From: Cycloclasticus sp.
GTDB lineage: Bacteria > Pseudomonadota > Gammaproteobacteria > Methylococcales > Cycloclasticaceae
Length of the DNA: 64,000 bases
NCBI GenBank assembly: GCA_040743155.1
Contig: JBFLJU010000001.1
Location: forward strand, 2,291,144 to 2,355,143
Direction: 5' to 3'
In this document: one piece after another, positions 43,667 through 54,808 of the stretch
Layout of the letters: every line of letters starts with the position of its first letter
How positions within the stretch are numbered: position 1 is the first letter of the stretch
The notes under the pieces: generated by a model
Database searches by the model: none
What the model saw: the letters and a program-made list of their open reading frames with translations, nothing else
What the model was told of the DNA's origin: nothing
Translations under genes and position numbers: made by a program

Positions 43667-45022
43667 TTACTTGCCAATACAAAACGAAGAGAATATTTCT
43701 CCCAGCAAATCGTCTGGCGTCATTTTTCCGGTAATTTCAGATAGCGCGTTTTGCGCTAAACGTAGATCTTCTGCGAACATTTCACCCGCTTGATAGCTGA
43801 GCAACTGTTCAATACCATCATTTAAAAAATCATTCGACCTTGCTAAGGCGTCTAAATGACGACGGCGCGCTAAAAATATATTTTTTTCTTCTGGGTTGAA
43901 ACCCATTAATTCTTTCAAGTGTTGAGTTAACAAGTTAAGACCGTCACCGTGTTTCGCAGACAACTTTATGATTGTTTGCCCATCACTCGACTTAACTTCT
44001 TCAATTTTCGCCCCGGTAATATCTACTTTATTAAATACAATCGTAATTGGAATAGCGGGGGGGATGTCTTTTAATAAAGTTAAATGCTCTTCTGATCCTG
44101 CTTCCCGATCATCCACCACGAGTAGTACTTGATCTGCCGCTAAAATAGCTTGTTTTGCGCGCTTTACGCCTTCTTGTTCAATAATATCGCTGGTTTCACG
44201 AAGTCCCGCAGTATCTATGATATGCACCGGCATACCGTCTATTTGTATCTGCTCTCTCAGCACATCACGCGTTGTACCCGCAACCTCGGTCACAATGGCG
44301 GTATCGCGCTTTGCTAAGGCGTTCAAAAGACTCGATTTACCCGCATTGGGCTTACCCGCCAAAACAACGGTCATGCCGTCCCTTAATAAACTCCCTTGCT
44401 TTGCGGTTTCTGTCAGTGTCGCGAAGGCTTGTTTTAGCTTATTAATGATTTGTTGTAGTTCATCACCCGCGAGAAAGTCTATCTCCTCATCACTAAAGTC
44501 TATTGCTGACTCTACATATAAGCGAAGGTGCGTTAGTTGTTGTTGCAGCTCGTTGATATGCTGAGAAAAAGCGCCTTGTAAGGAACGCTGTGCAGATATC
44601 GCTGCAGCCGCTGTACCTGCATCAATAATATCGGCAACTGCCTCTGCTTGGGCTAAATCTAGCTTATTGTTTAGAAAGGCTCTCTGGGTGAACTCGCCGG
44701 GTTCTGCAAGACGAGCACCTAATGCCAATACCCGTTTTAGCAACATATCTAAAACAACTGGGCCACCATGGCCTTGCAGCTCAAGTGTATCTTCACCGGT
44801 GTAGGAAGCAGGGGACTGAAAGAACAAAGCAAGACCACTGTCGATAACCGTGTTGTCTTGCTCTTTGAATGATTTAAAGCAGGCTTGTCGCGCGGGTATT
44901 TGACCGCCTAACAGCTTTTCGCTTATTTGCTTTGTATTTGGACCACTAATCCGAATAATGCCAATGCCACCACGGCCACTTGCTGTTGCAACGGCCGCTA
45001 TCGTGTCATTATTGTTCGACAT
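43667..45022 (-). CDS. mnmE: tRNA modification GTPase MnmE
   Basis: 451 residues. N-terminal tetrahydrofolate-binding domain (IAAVATASGRGGIGIIRISG), central helical domain with the inserted G domain: P-loop GKPNAGKSS, switch region VAGTTRD, DTAG (LIDTAGLRET) and NKVD. The C-terminal FCIGK with the invariant Cys is intact. With MnmG it makes cmnm5U34 in tRNA. It follows yidC by 9 bp in the ancestral rpmH-rnpA-yidD-yidC-mnmE operon. Downstream, mnmG is missing from its usual place; it is at the left end of the window. Confidence 0.95.
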   Translation of the reverse strand: MSNNNDTIAAVATASGRGGIGIIRISGPNTKQISEKLLGGQIPARQACFKSFKEQDNTVIDSGLALFFQSPASYTGEDTLELQGHGGPVVLDMLLKRVLALGARLAEPGEFTQRAFLNNKLDLAQAEAVADIIDAGTAAAAISAQRSLQGAFSQHINELQQQLTHLRLYVESAIDFSDEEIDFLAGDELQQIINKLKQAFATLTETAKQGSLLRDGMTVVLAGKPNAGKSSLLNALAKRDTAIVTEVAGTTRDVLREQIQIDGMPVHIIDTAGLRETSDIIEQEGVKRAKQAILAADQVLLVVDDREAGSEEHLTLLKDIPPAIPITIVFNKVDITGAKIEEVKSSDGQTIIKLSAKHGDGLNLLTQHLKELMGFNPEEKNIFLARRRHLDALARSNDFLNDGIEQLLSYQAGEMFAEDLRLAQNALSEITGKMTPDDLLGEIFSSFCIGK

Positions 45023-45031
45023 AACCGTCGC

Positions 45032-46678
45032 TTATGTATCTTTTCCTGCTTCAATTCTTTTCATGATGAAAGTTTGTTGAGCAATCGTTAATAGATTATT
45101 CACAATCCAGTACAACACAAGACCGGCTGGGAAAAAGGCAAAGAAACCGGTAAACATAATTGGTAGCATTTGCATCATTTTCTTTTGCATTGGATCCACG
45201 GGTGCAGGGTTTAAGCGCTGCTGGAAGAACATAGTGATACCGTAAATAACCGGAAGAACAAAGTATGGGTCTGCTGATGAAATATTATCGATCCACAAGG
45301 CAAACGGTGCTTGCCTCAACTCGACACTTTCAAGCAAGGTCCAATACAAGGCAATAAACACGGGTATTTGAACCAGAATCGGTAAACAACCACCAAGCGG
45401 GTTAATTTTTTCTGTTTTGTATAGCTCCATCATCGCTTGATTAAGCTGTTGCTTATCATCGCCATAACGCTCTTTAAGCGCAACAATTCTTGGCTGAACT
45501 ATCTTCATATGAGCCATAGACTTATAGCTTTTTTCAGATAATTTGAAAAACAGCGCCTTAATGGTGAACGTCACCATGATGATCGCAACACCCCAGTTTC
45601 CAACAAAGTCGTAGAAGAAACTGAGTAACCAAAAAATAGGTTCAGCAATAATAGTCAGCTTGCCGTAATCAACCATTAACTCAAGACCTGGAGCCACACC
45701 GGTTAACTGCTCTTGAAGCTTAGGTCCCGCAAAAAGAACGGTGTGAATAACCTCTGTCTCACCAGCCTGAACTGTTTTATTAGGGGAATAGGCACCTATC
45801 ACATACAAAGCACCTTTTAGCGACTTGGTGTAATAACTGTATTGGTTTTCTTTTTCTGGAACCCACGCAACACCGAAATAGTGTTGGATCATTGCAGCCC
45901 AGCCACCTATCGCGACACGGTTTAGGTCCTCATCTTCCATGTCACCAAAATCAATTTTTTGGTACTTTTCTTCATCTGTATACAGTACGCCGCCGGTATA
46001 AGTATGAATCATTGAGTTTGCTTTTTTATCAGCGTAATCATTACGCTTTATTTGCACATACTCTCTCGCTGACCAACTATTAACAGCGTTATTTTCTATA
46101 CGTGTTTCAACACCAACCTTATAACTTCCTTTAGCAAACACATATGTTTTCGTGACTTTAACGCCACTAGCATCTTGCCACGTTAACGGCACTCTTAACT
46201 CATCACCCGTCATTACATATTCACTTTCAGACGCGCTCCAAAGAGCATGGTGATTTGGGCTATCGCCGTTTTGCGCGATTAAACCCGACTCAACAACAAA
46301 CGTTTTCGCTGCTTCATTATTTAACAGCTGTACTTTTCTCTCTTCACCTTTTGTTTCAGGATATTGAGACAAGCCTAATTGAACAACGCTTCCGCCGACT
46401 GTACTAATTTCAAGCTCATACACGTCAGTGCTAACACGTACAACACCACCGCTTACTTGCACACCTTCATTAGCGGCAACAATAGCACCGCCACCCAACA
46501 ACCTATTATTTGCCGCTGCTGTATTCGGTACGTCATTTGCCTGTACTGGCTGCCCATCAACACCGGCAACTTGAACCGGTACTTCAGGAGGAAGAACGTA
46601 GTCTTTTTGCCACGCTTGCCAAATAAGTACCGATATAAAAGCTAAGGCTGCAAAAAGTAACGTTCTTTGATTATCCAT
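45032..46678 (-). CDS. yidC: Membrane protein insertase YidC
   Basis: 548 residues, typical for gammaproteobacterial YidC. N-terminal membrane helix (TLLFAALAFISVLIWQ), large periplasmic beta-sandwich domain, then the conserved C-terminal five-helix core (WGVAIIMVTFTIKALFFKLSEKSYKSM, NPLGGCLPILVQIPVFIALYW, GLVLYWIVNNLLTIAQQ). It inserts and folds inner-membrane proteins alone or with SecYEG. It overlaps the end of yidD by eight bases. Confidence 0.96.
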   Translation of the reverse strand: MDNQRTLLFAALAFISVLIWQAWQKDYVLPPEVPVQVAGVDGQPVQANDVPNTAAANNRLLGGGAIVAANEGVQVSGGVVRVSTDVYELEISTVGGSVVQLGLSQYPETKGEERKVQLLNNEAAKTFVVESGLIAQNGDSPNHHALWSASESEYVMTGDELRVPLTWQDASGVKVTKTYVFAKGSYKVGVETRIENNAVNSWSAREYVQIKRNDYADKKANSMIHTYTGGVLYTDEEKYQKIDFGDMEDEDLNRVAIGGWAAMIQHYFGVAWVPEKENQYSYYTKSLKGALYVIGAYSPNKTVQAGETEVIHTVLFAGPKLQEQLTGVAPGLELMVDYGKLTIIAEPIFWLLSFFYDFVGNWGVAIIMVTFTIKALFFKLSEKSYKSMAHMKIVQPRIVALKERYGDDKQQLNQAMMELYKTEKINPLGGCLPILVQIPVFIALYWTLLESVELRQAPFALWIDNISSADPYFVLPVIYGITMFFQQRLNPAPVDPMQKKMMQMLPIMFTGFFAFFPAGLVLYWIVNNLLTIAQQTFIMKRIEAGKDT

Positions 46679-46901
46679 GTGTTTTTTCTGATGTTGGTAA
46701 GGGGTCTACGCCACCTTTACAAAAAGGCTGGCAACGGACAAGCCTTTTAACGGTTAAATAAAGCGCTTTGATCACACCGTATTCTTGAAATGCTTCAAGA
46801 GCATACTCTGAGCAAGTGGGGTAGAAGCGACACCTGCTAGCAAGCAGTGGGCTAATAAAACGCCGATAAAATTCAATTAAACAAATAAAAAACTTATTCA
46901 T
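46671..46901 (-). CDS. yidD: Membrane protein insertion efficiency factor YidD
   Basis: 76 residues with the conserved LIEFYRRFISPLLASRCRFYPTCSEYALEAF and CHPFxxGGVDP-like CQPFCKGGVDPLP motifs. It helps membrane protein insertion alongside YidC. The ATG lies inside the last codons of rnpA (stop of rnpA at 46896-46894) and its 3' end overlaps yidC, as in many proteobacteria. Confidence 0.95.
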   Translation of the reverse strand: MNKFFICLIEFYRRFISPLLASRCRFYPTCSEYALEAFQEYGVIKALYLTVKRLVRCQPFCKGGVDPLPTSEKTHG

Positions 46902-47259
46902 TTATTATTAGTTTTTCCCAGTGCTGTTGAATTGATAAAGCCAGCTCTTTTTTTGTAGCTGTTGCTGCTTTATTCCGACATAACACAACAAAGTCACAAC
47001 CAAATAGCGTTGCTTTTCTTTGTCTAAACGACTCTCTAATAACTCGTTTTATAAGATTTCTTTTTACTGCTCTTTTTACGCTTTTCTTCGCTATGGCAAG
47101 ACCAAGTCTTGCCTTAGATAAGGTTTTCTTTTTTACTAAAACGGTAAAAAAATTGTCCGTACTTCTTTTTGCACCTTTAAAAACTCCCGCGTATTGAGAT
47201 GCGCTGTTAAGCCTATCTGCTTTTGTAAACGAGAGTTCTTGCCCTTTATTTAGGCTGAT
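46894..47259 (-). CDS. rnpA: Ribonuclease P protein component, non-canonical start codon
   Basis: The frame gives an intact RnpA of about 121 residues: LSFTKADRL at the start, then the RNA-binding [29 protein letters not shown] signature (conserved KxxxxAVxRNxIKRxxRE), and FVVLCRNKA. It is the protein subunit of RNase P. An in-frame TAG lies at 47271-47269, and between it and the conserved RNR region there is no ATG, GTG or TTG codon. The most plausible start is ATC at 47259-47257 (inside the 3' end of rpmH), preceded by GAG at suitable distance. CTA at 47253 is less likely. The position between rpmH and yidD is normal. The start is my inference; a sequencing error upstream would be the alternative. 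Confidence 0.85.
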   Translation of the reverse strand: MSLNKGQELSFTKADRLNSASQYAGVFKGAKRSTDNFFTVLVKKKTLSKARLGLAIAKKSVKRAVKRNLIKRVIRESFRQRKATLFGCDFVVLCRNKAATATKKELALSIQQHWEKLIINE

Positions 47260-47384
47260 AAACGAACTCTACCTTTAGCGCGTCTTGCATTAATGATTTT
47301 ACGGCCAGATTTAGTTGCCATTCTAGCTCTAAAGCCGTGTGTTCTTGCTCTTTTTAAGTTGCTTGGTTGGAATGTTCTTTTCAT
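47250..47384 (-). CDS. rpmH: 50S ribosomal protein L34
   Basis: 44 residues, the normal L34 length: starts [19 protein letters not shown] and ends [10 protein letters not shown], rich in Arg and Lys. First gene of the rpmH-rnpA-yidD-yidC-mnmE operon, divergent from dnaA across the origin-proximal region. Its 3' end overlaps the proposed rnpA start. Confidence 0.97.
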   Translation of the reverse strand: MKRTFQPSNLKRARTHGFRARMATKSGRKIINARRAKGRVRLSA

Positions 47385-47471
47385 GCTAAATACCCTATAA
47401 ATACTTAATTAAAATGTTACAAAAGATAACATCTTGTTTTAGATGCTTTTCTTTCGAGAAAAAGACTGCGC

Positions 47472-47500
47472 AGGTTAAGTTTTTTTACTGCAAAAGTCAA
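47472..47500 (-). promoter_or_regulatory. Putative rpmH operon promoter
   Basis: On the minus strand TTGACT (47500-47495), 17-bp spacer, TAACCT (47477-47472), about 90 bp before the rpmH ATG. Confidence 0.45.
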
Positions 47501-47544
47501 TGTTTATATGAAGATTAAGTGTTTTCCCTGTTTCATTCTTTTCC

Positions 47545-47553
47545 TGTGGATAA
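47545..47553 (-). promoter_or_regulatory. DnaA box upstream of dnaA
   Basis: TGTGGATAA, the exact complement of the consensus DnaA box TTATCCACA, about 60 bp upstream of the dnaA start; likely used for autoregulation. Confidence 0.8.
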
Positions 47554-47610
47554 CTTGTGTATTAAGGTATATTCTTAGCGCCAGTTAAACTTAATTTCAT
47601 AAGGATCAAT

Positions 47611-48936
47611 GTGTCATCTCTCTGGGAACAATGCCTACAACGCTTAGAAGAGGAAATCCCTCCGCAACAAATAAACACCTGGGTTCGCCCTTTACAAGCT
47701 CAAAATAATAACGATGATTTGCTTTTATTCGCCCCAAATAAATTCGTATTAGATTGGGTTTCCGATAATTACATTGTGAAAATTACTAATATAATCAATG
47801 ATTTAACAAATAGTAAAACTAATATCTATTTAAAAATTGGTAGCTCTAAAGTTCAACAACCGATTCGTTCAATCAAACAGAGCACTCCTTCTAAAATCTC
47901 CAGCTCGCCAGCGGTTTCACATAATTTAAACAGCGCATTCGTCTTTGACTCGTTTGTTGTTGGTAAATCTAATGAGTTGGCTAAAGCTGCTGCCATCCAA
48001 GTTTCAGAAAACCCTGGTACTGCTTACAACCCCCTTTTTATTTATGGTGGTGTTGGTCTTGGAAAAACCCATTTAATGCATTCTATTGGCAACAGCATTA
48101 TCAAAGCTAACAAAAACGCAAAGGTCAACTTCTTGTCATCTGAACGTTTTGTATCCGGCATGGTGCAATCACTACAAAAGAACACAATTAATGATTTTAA
48201 AAACCATTACCGCTCTTTAGACCTTTTACTGATTGATGATATTCAGTTTTTTGCCAAGAAAGAGCGCTCTCAAGAAGAGTTTTTTCATACATTTAATACG
48301 CTGATAGAAAATAACAAACAAATTGTCTTAACTTGTGACTGCTACCCCAAAGAAATTAATGGCTTAGAAGAGCGCCTAAAATCACGTTTTGGTTGGGGTT
48401 TACCTATTCCTATTGAGCCACCTGATCTTGAGACCCGCGTGGCTATTTTAAAAAGTAAAGCGGCTCTAAGTGGTGTTGACCTAGCGGACGAGGTAGCTTT
48501 CTTCATGGGTAATCGAATTAGGTCTAATGTCCGAGAACTTGAAGGTGCATTACGAAGAGTGTTGGCTAATGCAAACTTCACCGGCCAACCCATCACCCTA
48601 GATTTTACAAAAGAGGCTCTCCGAGACTTAATCGCTCTGCAAAATAAACGTATCGGTATTGATAACATTCAAAAAACGGTAGCTGAATATTACAAGATCA
48701 GAATGTCTGACTTACTGTCATCCAAACGTACGCGTTCTATTGCTCGACCTCGACAAATTGCAATGGCATTATCTAAAGAACTAACTCAATACAGTTTGCC
48801 CGAAATAGGTAGCCAATTTGGCGGCCGCGATCATACGACTGTTTTACACGCTACACGCAAAGTAAAAGAGCTAAGAGACTCGGATCAAAAAATCGATGAA
48901 GATTATATTAACCTGTTGAGAACTCTATCTCATTAA
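47611..48936 (+). CDS. dnaA: Chromosomal replication initiator DnaA
   Basis: 441 residues. Domain I ([27 protein letters not shown]), a short linker, AAA+ domain III with Walker [11 protein letters not shown] and Walker [10 protein letters not shown], and domain IV with the DNA-binding signature [36 protein letters not shown]. It binds DnaA boxes and opens the origin. GTG start with AAGGA at good distance. A degenerate copy of its 3' end is found downstream between two origin-like segments. Confidence 0.97.
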   Translation: MSSLWEQCLQRLEEEIPPQQINTWVRPLQAQNNNDDLLLFAPNKFVLDWVSDNYIVKITNIINDLTNSKTNIYLKIGSSKVQQPIRSIKQSTPSKISSSPAVSHNLNSAFVFDSFVVGKSNELAKAAAIQVSENPGTAYNPLFIYGGVGLGKTHLMHSIGNSIIKANKNAKVNFLSSERFVSGMVQSLQKNTINDFKNHYRSLDLLLIDDIQFFAKKERSQEEFFHTFNTLIENNKQIVLTCDCYPKEINGLEERLKSRFGWGLPIPIEPPDLETRVAILKSKAALSGVDLADEVAFFMGNRIRSNVRELEGALRRVLANANFTGQPITLDFTKEALRDLIALQNKRIGIDNIQKTVAEYYKIRMSDLLSSKRTRSIARPRQIAMALSKELTQYSLPEIGSQFGGRDHTTVLHATRKVKELRDSDQKIDEDYINLLRTLSH

Positions 48937-49108
48937 CTAGGTGTAAATTGTGGATAACGTTAGCTGGGTGCTTATAAACAATTTATCCACAAAGCTATTT
49001 GAATTTAACAACACCTTTTGTTGTTTATTAACTCATTGATATAAAAAAGAAATTTAGACTTAATAACTGATTTTTCATCCCTAATAACTATAATAAGTAT
49101 TAAAAGAT
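48893..49108 (+). repeat. Origin segment, copy 1 (dnaA 3' end plus DnaA boxes)
   Basis: From the last codons of dnaA through the A+T-rich sequence ending near TAATAAGTATT. It matches copy 2 at a constant offset of 633 bp over more than 200 bp, with scattered differences. Features kept in both: ATTAACCTGTT, a minus-strand DnaA box, a plus-strand DnaA box, TTTAACAACACCTTTTGTT and GACTTAATAACTGATTTTT. The unit may be part of oriC. Confidence 0.9.
48949..48991. promoter_or_regulatory. DnaA box pair in origin copy 1
   Basis: Two inverted consensus boxes: TGTGGATAA at 48949-48957 and TTATCCACA at 48983-48991, both perfect. Confidence 0.88.
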
Positions 49109-49299
49109 TTAATTAAATAATAATTAAGATGTTTGATTAAACGTTAGATTTAACTCAATTTAAGCCACTTTTACCGGTGTTTCTCTTATTTTGTACTTAC
49201 TCCGGTTCAATCCAATACACCTATGCTTTGGATTGTTATAAAAAATACATTATTTATATTTAATACAAGTATCTCTAGCTAAGCGCTAACGCTTATTTT

Positions 49300-49571
49300 T
49301 ATCAAAAAGTTTGTTAGAGGTTTTATGACTCTTCAAATTTAATGTATTCGTATCGATACGATAAAAATCGGTCGCTAAAGTTTTTCAAATCCAAGGATCT
49401 AATTATTTTTTTCCTTAACGTACGCGTTCTATTGCTTGAGAAAAGTTGTACATTTTAAAATCTTGAACATGCAACAGTTTTACGTGAAGAAAAAACTACA
49501 ACACTTGAGAAATCTTGATAACAATTTGATGAGAAATTCATTAACCTGTTAAGAACCCTAGCTCATTAATA
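49300..49571 (+). pseudogene. Decayed duplicate of the dnaA 3' end
   Basis: Recognisable by stretches shared with dnaA: AACGTACGCGTTCTATTGCT at 49417 (identical to dnaA at 48725), CGTATCG before it, then GTTTTAC, and GATGAG...ATTAACCTGTT at the end followed by CATTAA. About 59 bases are lost internally relative to dnaA (offset falls from 692 to 633), and stop codons and frameshifts run through it, so no protein is made. Its left boundary is blurred. Confidence 0.75.
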
Positions 49572-49741
49572 AGGTGCAAGTTGTGGATAAAATAAGTAGG
49601 ATGCTTATAAACAAATTATCCACAAAGCTTTGGGGATTTAACAACACCTTTTGTTACTAACTAACCTTTTGATTTTAAAGGATAATACAGACTTAATAAC
49701 TGATTTTTTATCCCTTATAACTATAATAAGTATTTAAAATA
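49526..49741 (+). repeat. Origin segment, copy 2
   Basis: Second copy of the segment at 48893-49108, directly upstream of dnaN. Both DnaA boxes are kept; the sequence between them is slightly changed. The end of copy 1 (TTTAATTAAATAATAATTAAG) also resembles the first codons of dnaN, so the original tandem duplication probably spanned dnaA 3' end, origin and dnaN 5' end. Confidence 0.88.
49582..49624. promoter_or_regulatory. DnaA box pair in origin copy 2
   Basis: TGTGGATAA at 49582-49590 and TTATCCACA at 49616-49624, both perfect and spaced as in copy 1. Confidence 0.88.
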
Positions 49742-50841
49742 TGAAATTAAATATTACTAAGAACGATTTATTAGAACCTTTACAAAAAGTATTCGGTGTT
49801 ATCGAACGTAGACAAACATTGCCTATATTATCGAATGTTTATTTATCCATCACAGATGGAAGGTTAAAGTTCACAGGGACAGACCTTGAAGTTCAAGTAA
49901 GCTCTGAATCCGCTATTAATAGTAATGAAATTTTTAATACGACCATTCCAGCAAGAAAGCTTTTGGACATCTGCCGTTCATTACCGGACGATTCAGATAT
50001 TAATATGTCGTTTGATCAAAATGTTTTAGTTATTAAATCAGGCAAAAGCCGATTCACCTTAAGAACGTTAAGTGCTGATGAATATCCTTTGTTTGATGAA
50101 TCTAACTACATTAACCAAATAACAATAAGCCAAGAAGTTTTGGCAAAAGCATTTAGTAAAACCATCTTTTGTATGGCGCAACAAGATGTTCGTTATTATT
50201 TAAATGGTTTGATGATGGAAGTCGTTGATGGGGAATTGCAAACGGTTGCATCTGATGGCCACCGCTTAGCATTGTCAAAAAATAAAATTGATAATGAGAG
50301 TCAATCAATAAGCCAGATAATTATTCCTAGAAAAGCGGCTCAAGAGCTATTAAGGCTGATTGATAAGTTTGAAGGCGCTGTAGAACTTAAAGTAGCAAAA
50401 AACAACATTAAGTTTACATTAGGCGATGTTCAACTAAACGCAAAATTAATTGATGGACGTTTCCCTGATTTCAAAAACGTTGTTCCCGAAGAGAGCAAGC
50501 ACAGCTTCACAATTGATAAGTTATCTTTTAAATCTGCCTTATCTCGAGTATCAATTTTATCCAATGAAAAATACAAAGGTATACGCTTAGATTTATCTAA
50601 TCAATTAATGACAATAAATGCCAATAACCCCGAGCAAGATGAAGCGGAAGAAGAGGTGTCGGTAGATTATGAAAGCGAAGAGATGAGCATGGGCTTTAAC
50701 TCCAGTTATTTAATGGACGCGTTAAATGTTATTGAATCTGAAAGTGTTCAAGTATCTTTTACCGATACCAACAGTAGCTGCTTACTTGAGAACCCGAGTG
50801 ATAAAAGCAGTCGCTTTATTATTATGCCAATGCGTATATAA
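49741..50841 (+). CDS. dnaN: DNA polymerase III beta sliding clamp
   Basis: 366 residues, the standard length of the beta clamp. Starts MKLNITKNDLLEPLQKVFGVIERRQTLPILSN, contains the three clamp domains and ends IIMPMRI, the C-terminal MPMR motif that is a family hallmark. It encircles DNA and tethers polymerase III. The start codon directly follows origin copy 2. recF follows by 27 bp. Confidence 0.97.
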   Translation: MKLNITKNDLLEPLQKVFGVIERRQTLPILSNVYLSITDGRLKFTGTDLEVQVSSESAINSNEIFNTTIPARKLLDICRSLPDDSDINMSFDQNVLVIKSGKSRFTLRTLSADEYPLFDESNYINQITISQEVLAKAFSKTIFCMAQQDVRYYLNGLMMEVVDGELQTVASDGHRLALSKNKIDNESQSISQIIIPRKAAQELLRLIDKFEGAVELKVAKNNIKFTLGDVQLNAKLIDGRFPDFKNVVPEESKHSFTIDKLSFKSALSRVSILSNEKYKGIRLDLSNQLMTINANNPEQDEAEEEVSVDYESEEMSMGFNSSYLMDALNVIESESVQVSFTDTNSSCLLENPSDKSSRFIIMPMRI

Positions 50842-50868
50842 ATAATTCACAGCCTAAGCTTTAATTCT

Positions 50869-51948
50869 TTGTCTTTAACTGATGTTCAAATTAGGGATGT
50901 TCGGAATATTGAATACCTAAGATTCCAACCATCTCCAAAACTCAATATTATTGTTGGCCCTAATGGGAGTGGTAAAACATCTCTACTGGAGGCGCTGTAC
51001 ATATTGAGCAGGGCTCGTTCTTTTAGAACACAAAACATCAGCAAGGTTTTATCCCACAATAAACAAAAACTAATAGTTTTCTCTGAATTAAATTATTCTG
51101 GGTCGAGTCATAAAATAGCGATAAAAAAAAACCAACTTGAAACAATCATAAGGATCGATGGCAGAACTGAAAAAAAATCATCGGAACTATCGAAACACCT
51201 ACACACACATTTAATTAGGCCAGAATCGCAGACGTTACTTGAGCACGGTGCTGCAGTTAGGCGATCATTCATTGATCTAGGAGTGTTTCACGTGAAACAC
51301 TCTTTTTTGGGTATTTCAAAGAAGCACAATCAACTATTAAAGCAACGAAATAAATTATTAAAAACCAAACAGTTTGATACATTAGCTGTTTGGACTAATA
51401 AGCTCATTGAATACGGTACAATGGTAGGTTCTGAGAGAAGCGCTTACGTTGATTTACTGCAGAAAGAGTTAAAGTTGATCTTTTCTACGTTTATCGGAGA
51501 CGGTGATGTAGAGATTAATTACTTGCAAGGCTGGGATAAAAAAATCACCTTATCTGACGCCTTCAGTAAATCCTACTCTAGAGATACTCTGTATGGTTAT
51601 ACGACCTTAGGTGCGCATAAGTCGGATATCAAGGTTTTGGTTGATGGGAAATTAGCACAAGACTATTTATCTAGAGGTCAGATGAAGTTATTAGTTATTG
51701 CGATGTATTTAGCGCAAATTAAATTAATGAGTCAGCAGTCGGCTAAGTCTGTTTGTGTTTTGCTGGATGACTTGGCAGCAGAGCTGGATAAAGAAAGTTT
51801 TAGAAAAGTAATGTTGTTTCTTAAAGATTTGGGTATTCAGGTTTTTGTTACAACGACAAACAATGATTTGTTTTTAGAATTTATTGAAGCAAAAGAAACA
51901 AAAGTGTTTCACGTGAAACATGGTGTTATTCAGAATGAGGAAGGCTAA
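50869..51948 (+). CDS. recF: DNA replication and repair protein RecF
   Basis: 359 residues. Walker A GPNGSGKTS near residue 32, the signature LSRGQMKLL and Walker B VCVLLDDLAAELD: an SMC-like ABC ATPase that loads RecA at gaps. TTG start (MSLTDVQIRDVRNIE) matches the family N-terminus; ribosome binding site is weak. The coding sequence holds two parS-like palindromes, and both encode the hexapeptide VFHVKH. The gene ends directly at the gyrB GTG. Confidence 0.95.
   Translation: MSLTDVQIRDVRNIEYLRFQPSPKLNIIVGPNGSGKTSLLEALYILSRARSFRTQNISKVLSHNKQKLIVFSELNYSGSSHKIAIKKNQLETIIRIDGRTEKKSSELSKHLHTHLIRPESQTLLEHGAAVRRSFIDLGVFHVKHSFLGISKKHNQLLKQRNKLLKTKQFDTLAVWTNKLIEYGTMVGSERSAYVDLLQKELKLIFSTFIGDGDVEINYLQGWDKKITLSDAFSKSYSRDTLYGYTTLGAHKSDIKVLVDGKLAQDYLSRGQMKLLVIAMYLAQIKLMSQQSAKSVCVLLDDLAAELDKESFRKVMLFLKDLGIQVFVTTTNNDLFLEFIEAKETKVFHVKHGVIQNEEG
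51281..51302. promoter_or_regulatory. parS-like centromere site 1 inside recF
   Basis: TGTTTCACGTGAAACA (51284-51299) is the 16-bp parS palindrome recognised by chromosomal ParB; the perfect symmetry extends to 22 bp (51281-51302). Confidence 0.88.
51905..51920. promoter_or_regulatory. parS-like centromere site 2 near the recF 3' end
   Basis: Second perfect TGTTTCACGTGAAACA, 621 bp after the first and about 30 bp before gyrB. Confidence 0.88.
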
Positions 51949-54363
<2,415 letters not shown>

Positions 54364-54808
54364 AGTCACAGGCTTGCTCAATAAAGAGCCTTTGTAACTT
54401 ATCTTAAAACCGCCCGATAAAAACAGGCGGATAAAAACTCAAAACCGCCTATAAAGCATTTATAGGCGGTTTTTTTGCAAATAAAGGCGAGAGCATGGGT
54501 TTGGTTGAGAAAGTCTCTTATATCGCATCTCAGAGGGTCTTTTTTGGGGCTTTAGGCTGTTTATTTGTCTGCCAGCGGCATGGCGAGACTTGATTGATGA
54601 TTAGGAGCTGGCGAATGCTAAATCAGAGCATGTCAGACATTGTAGTTAGCAAATTACGAATAATGCTAATGCATCGATGAAAAACCGCAAAAGCAATTTT
54701 TGAAAGTCGCTTAAGCCTACTTTCAACATCGCTTATTTATTTGCCTAATTACAATATACTGTGTCTCACAATATTAAAAACCCAACCATATAAGCAGGGA
54801 AGCAATTC
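54364..54808. other. Intergenic region gyrB-hsdM
   Basis: 445 bp. The first part carries the gyrB terminator; beyond it no open frame of note. The TATACT at 54755-54760 could be a -10 for hsdM. In Pseudomonas the next gene after gyrB is plsC, which is here 6 kb further on, so this gap holds the left junction of the inserted restriction-modification island, but I found no clear direct repeat. Confidence 0.5.
54441..54476 (+). terminator. gyrB terminator
   Basis: AAAACCGCCTATAAA-gcat-TTTATAGGCGGTTTT followed by further T residues: a 15-bp stem about 78 bp after the gyrB stop. A partial GCCGCCTGTTT-like repeat at 54410-54430 precedes it. Confidence 0.92.
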
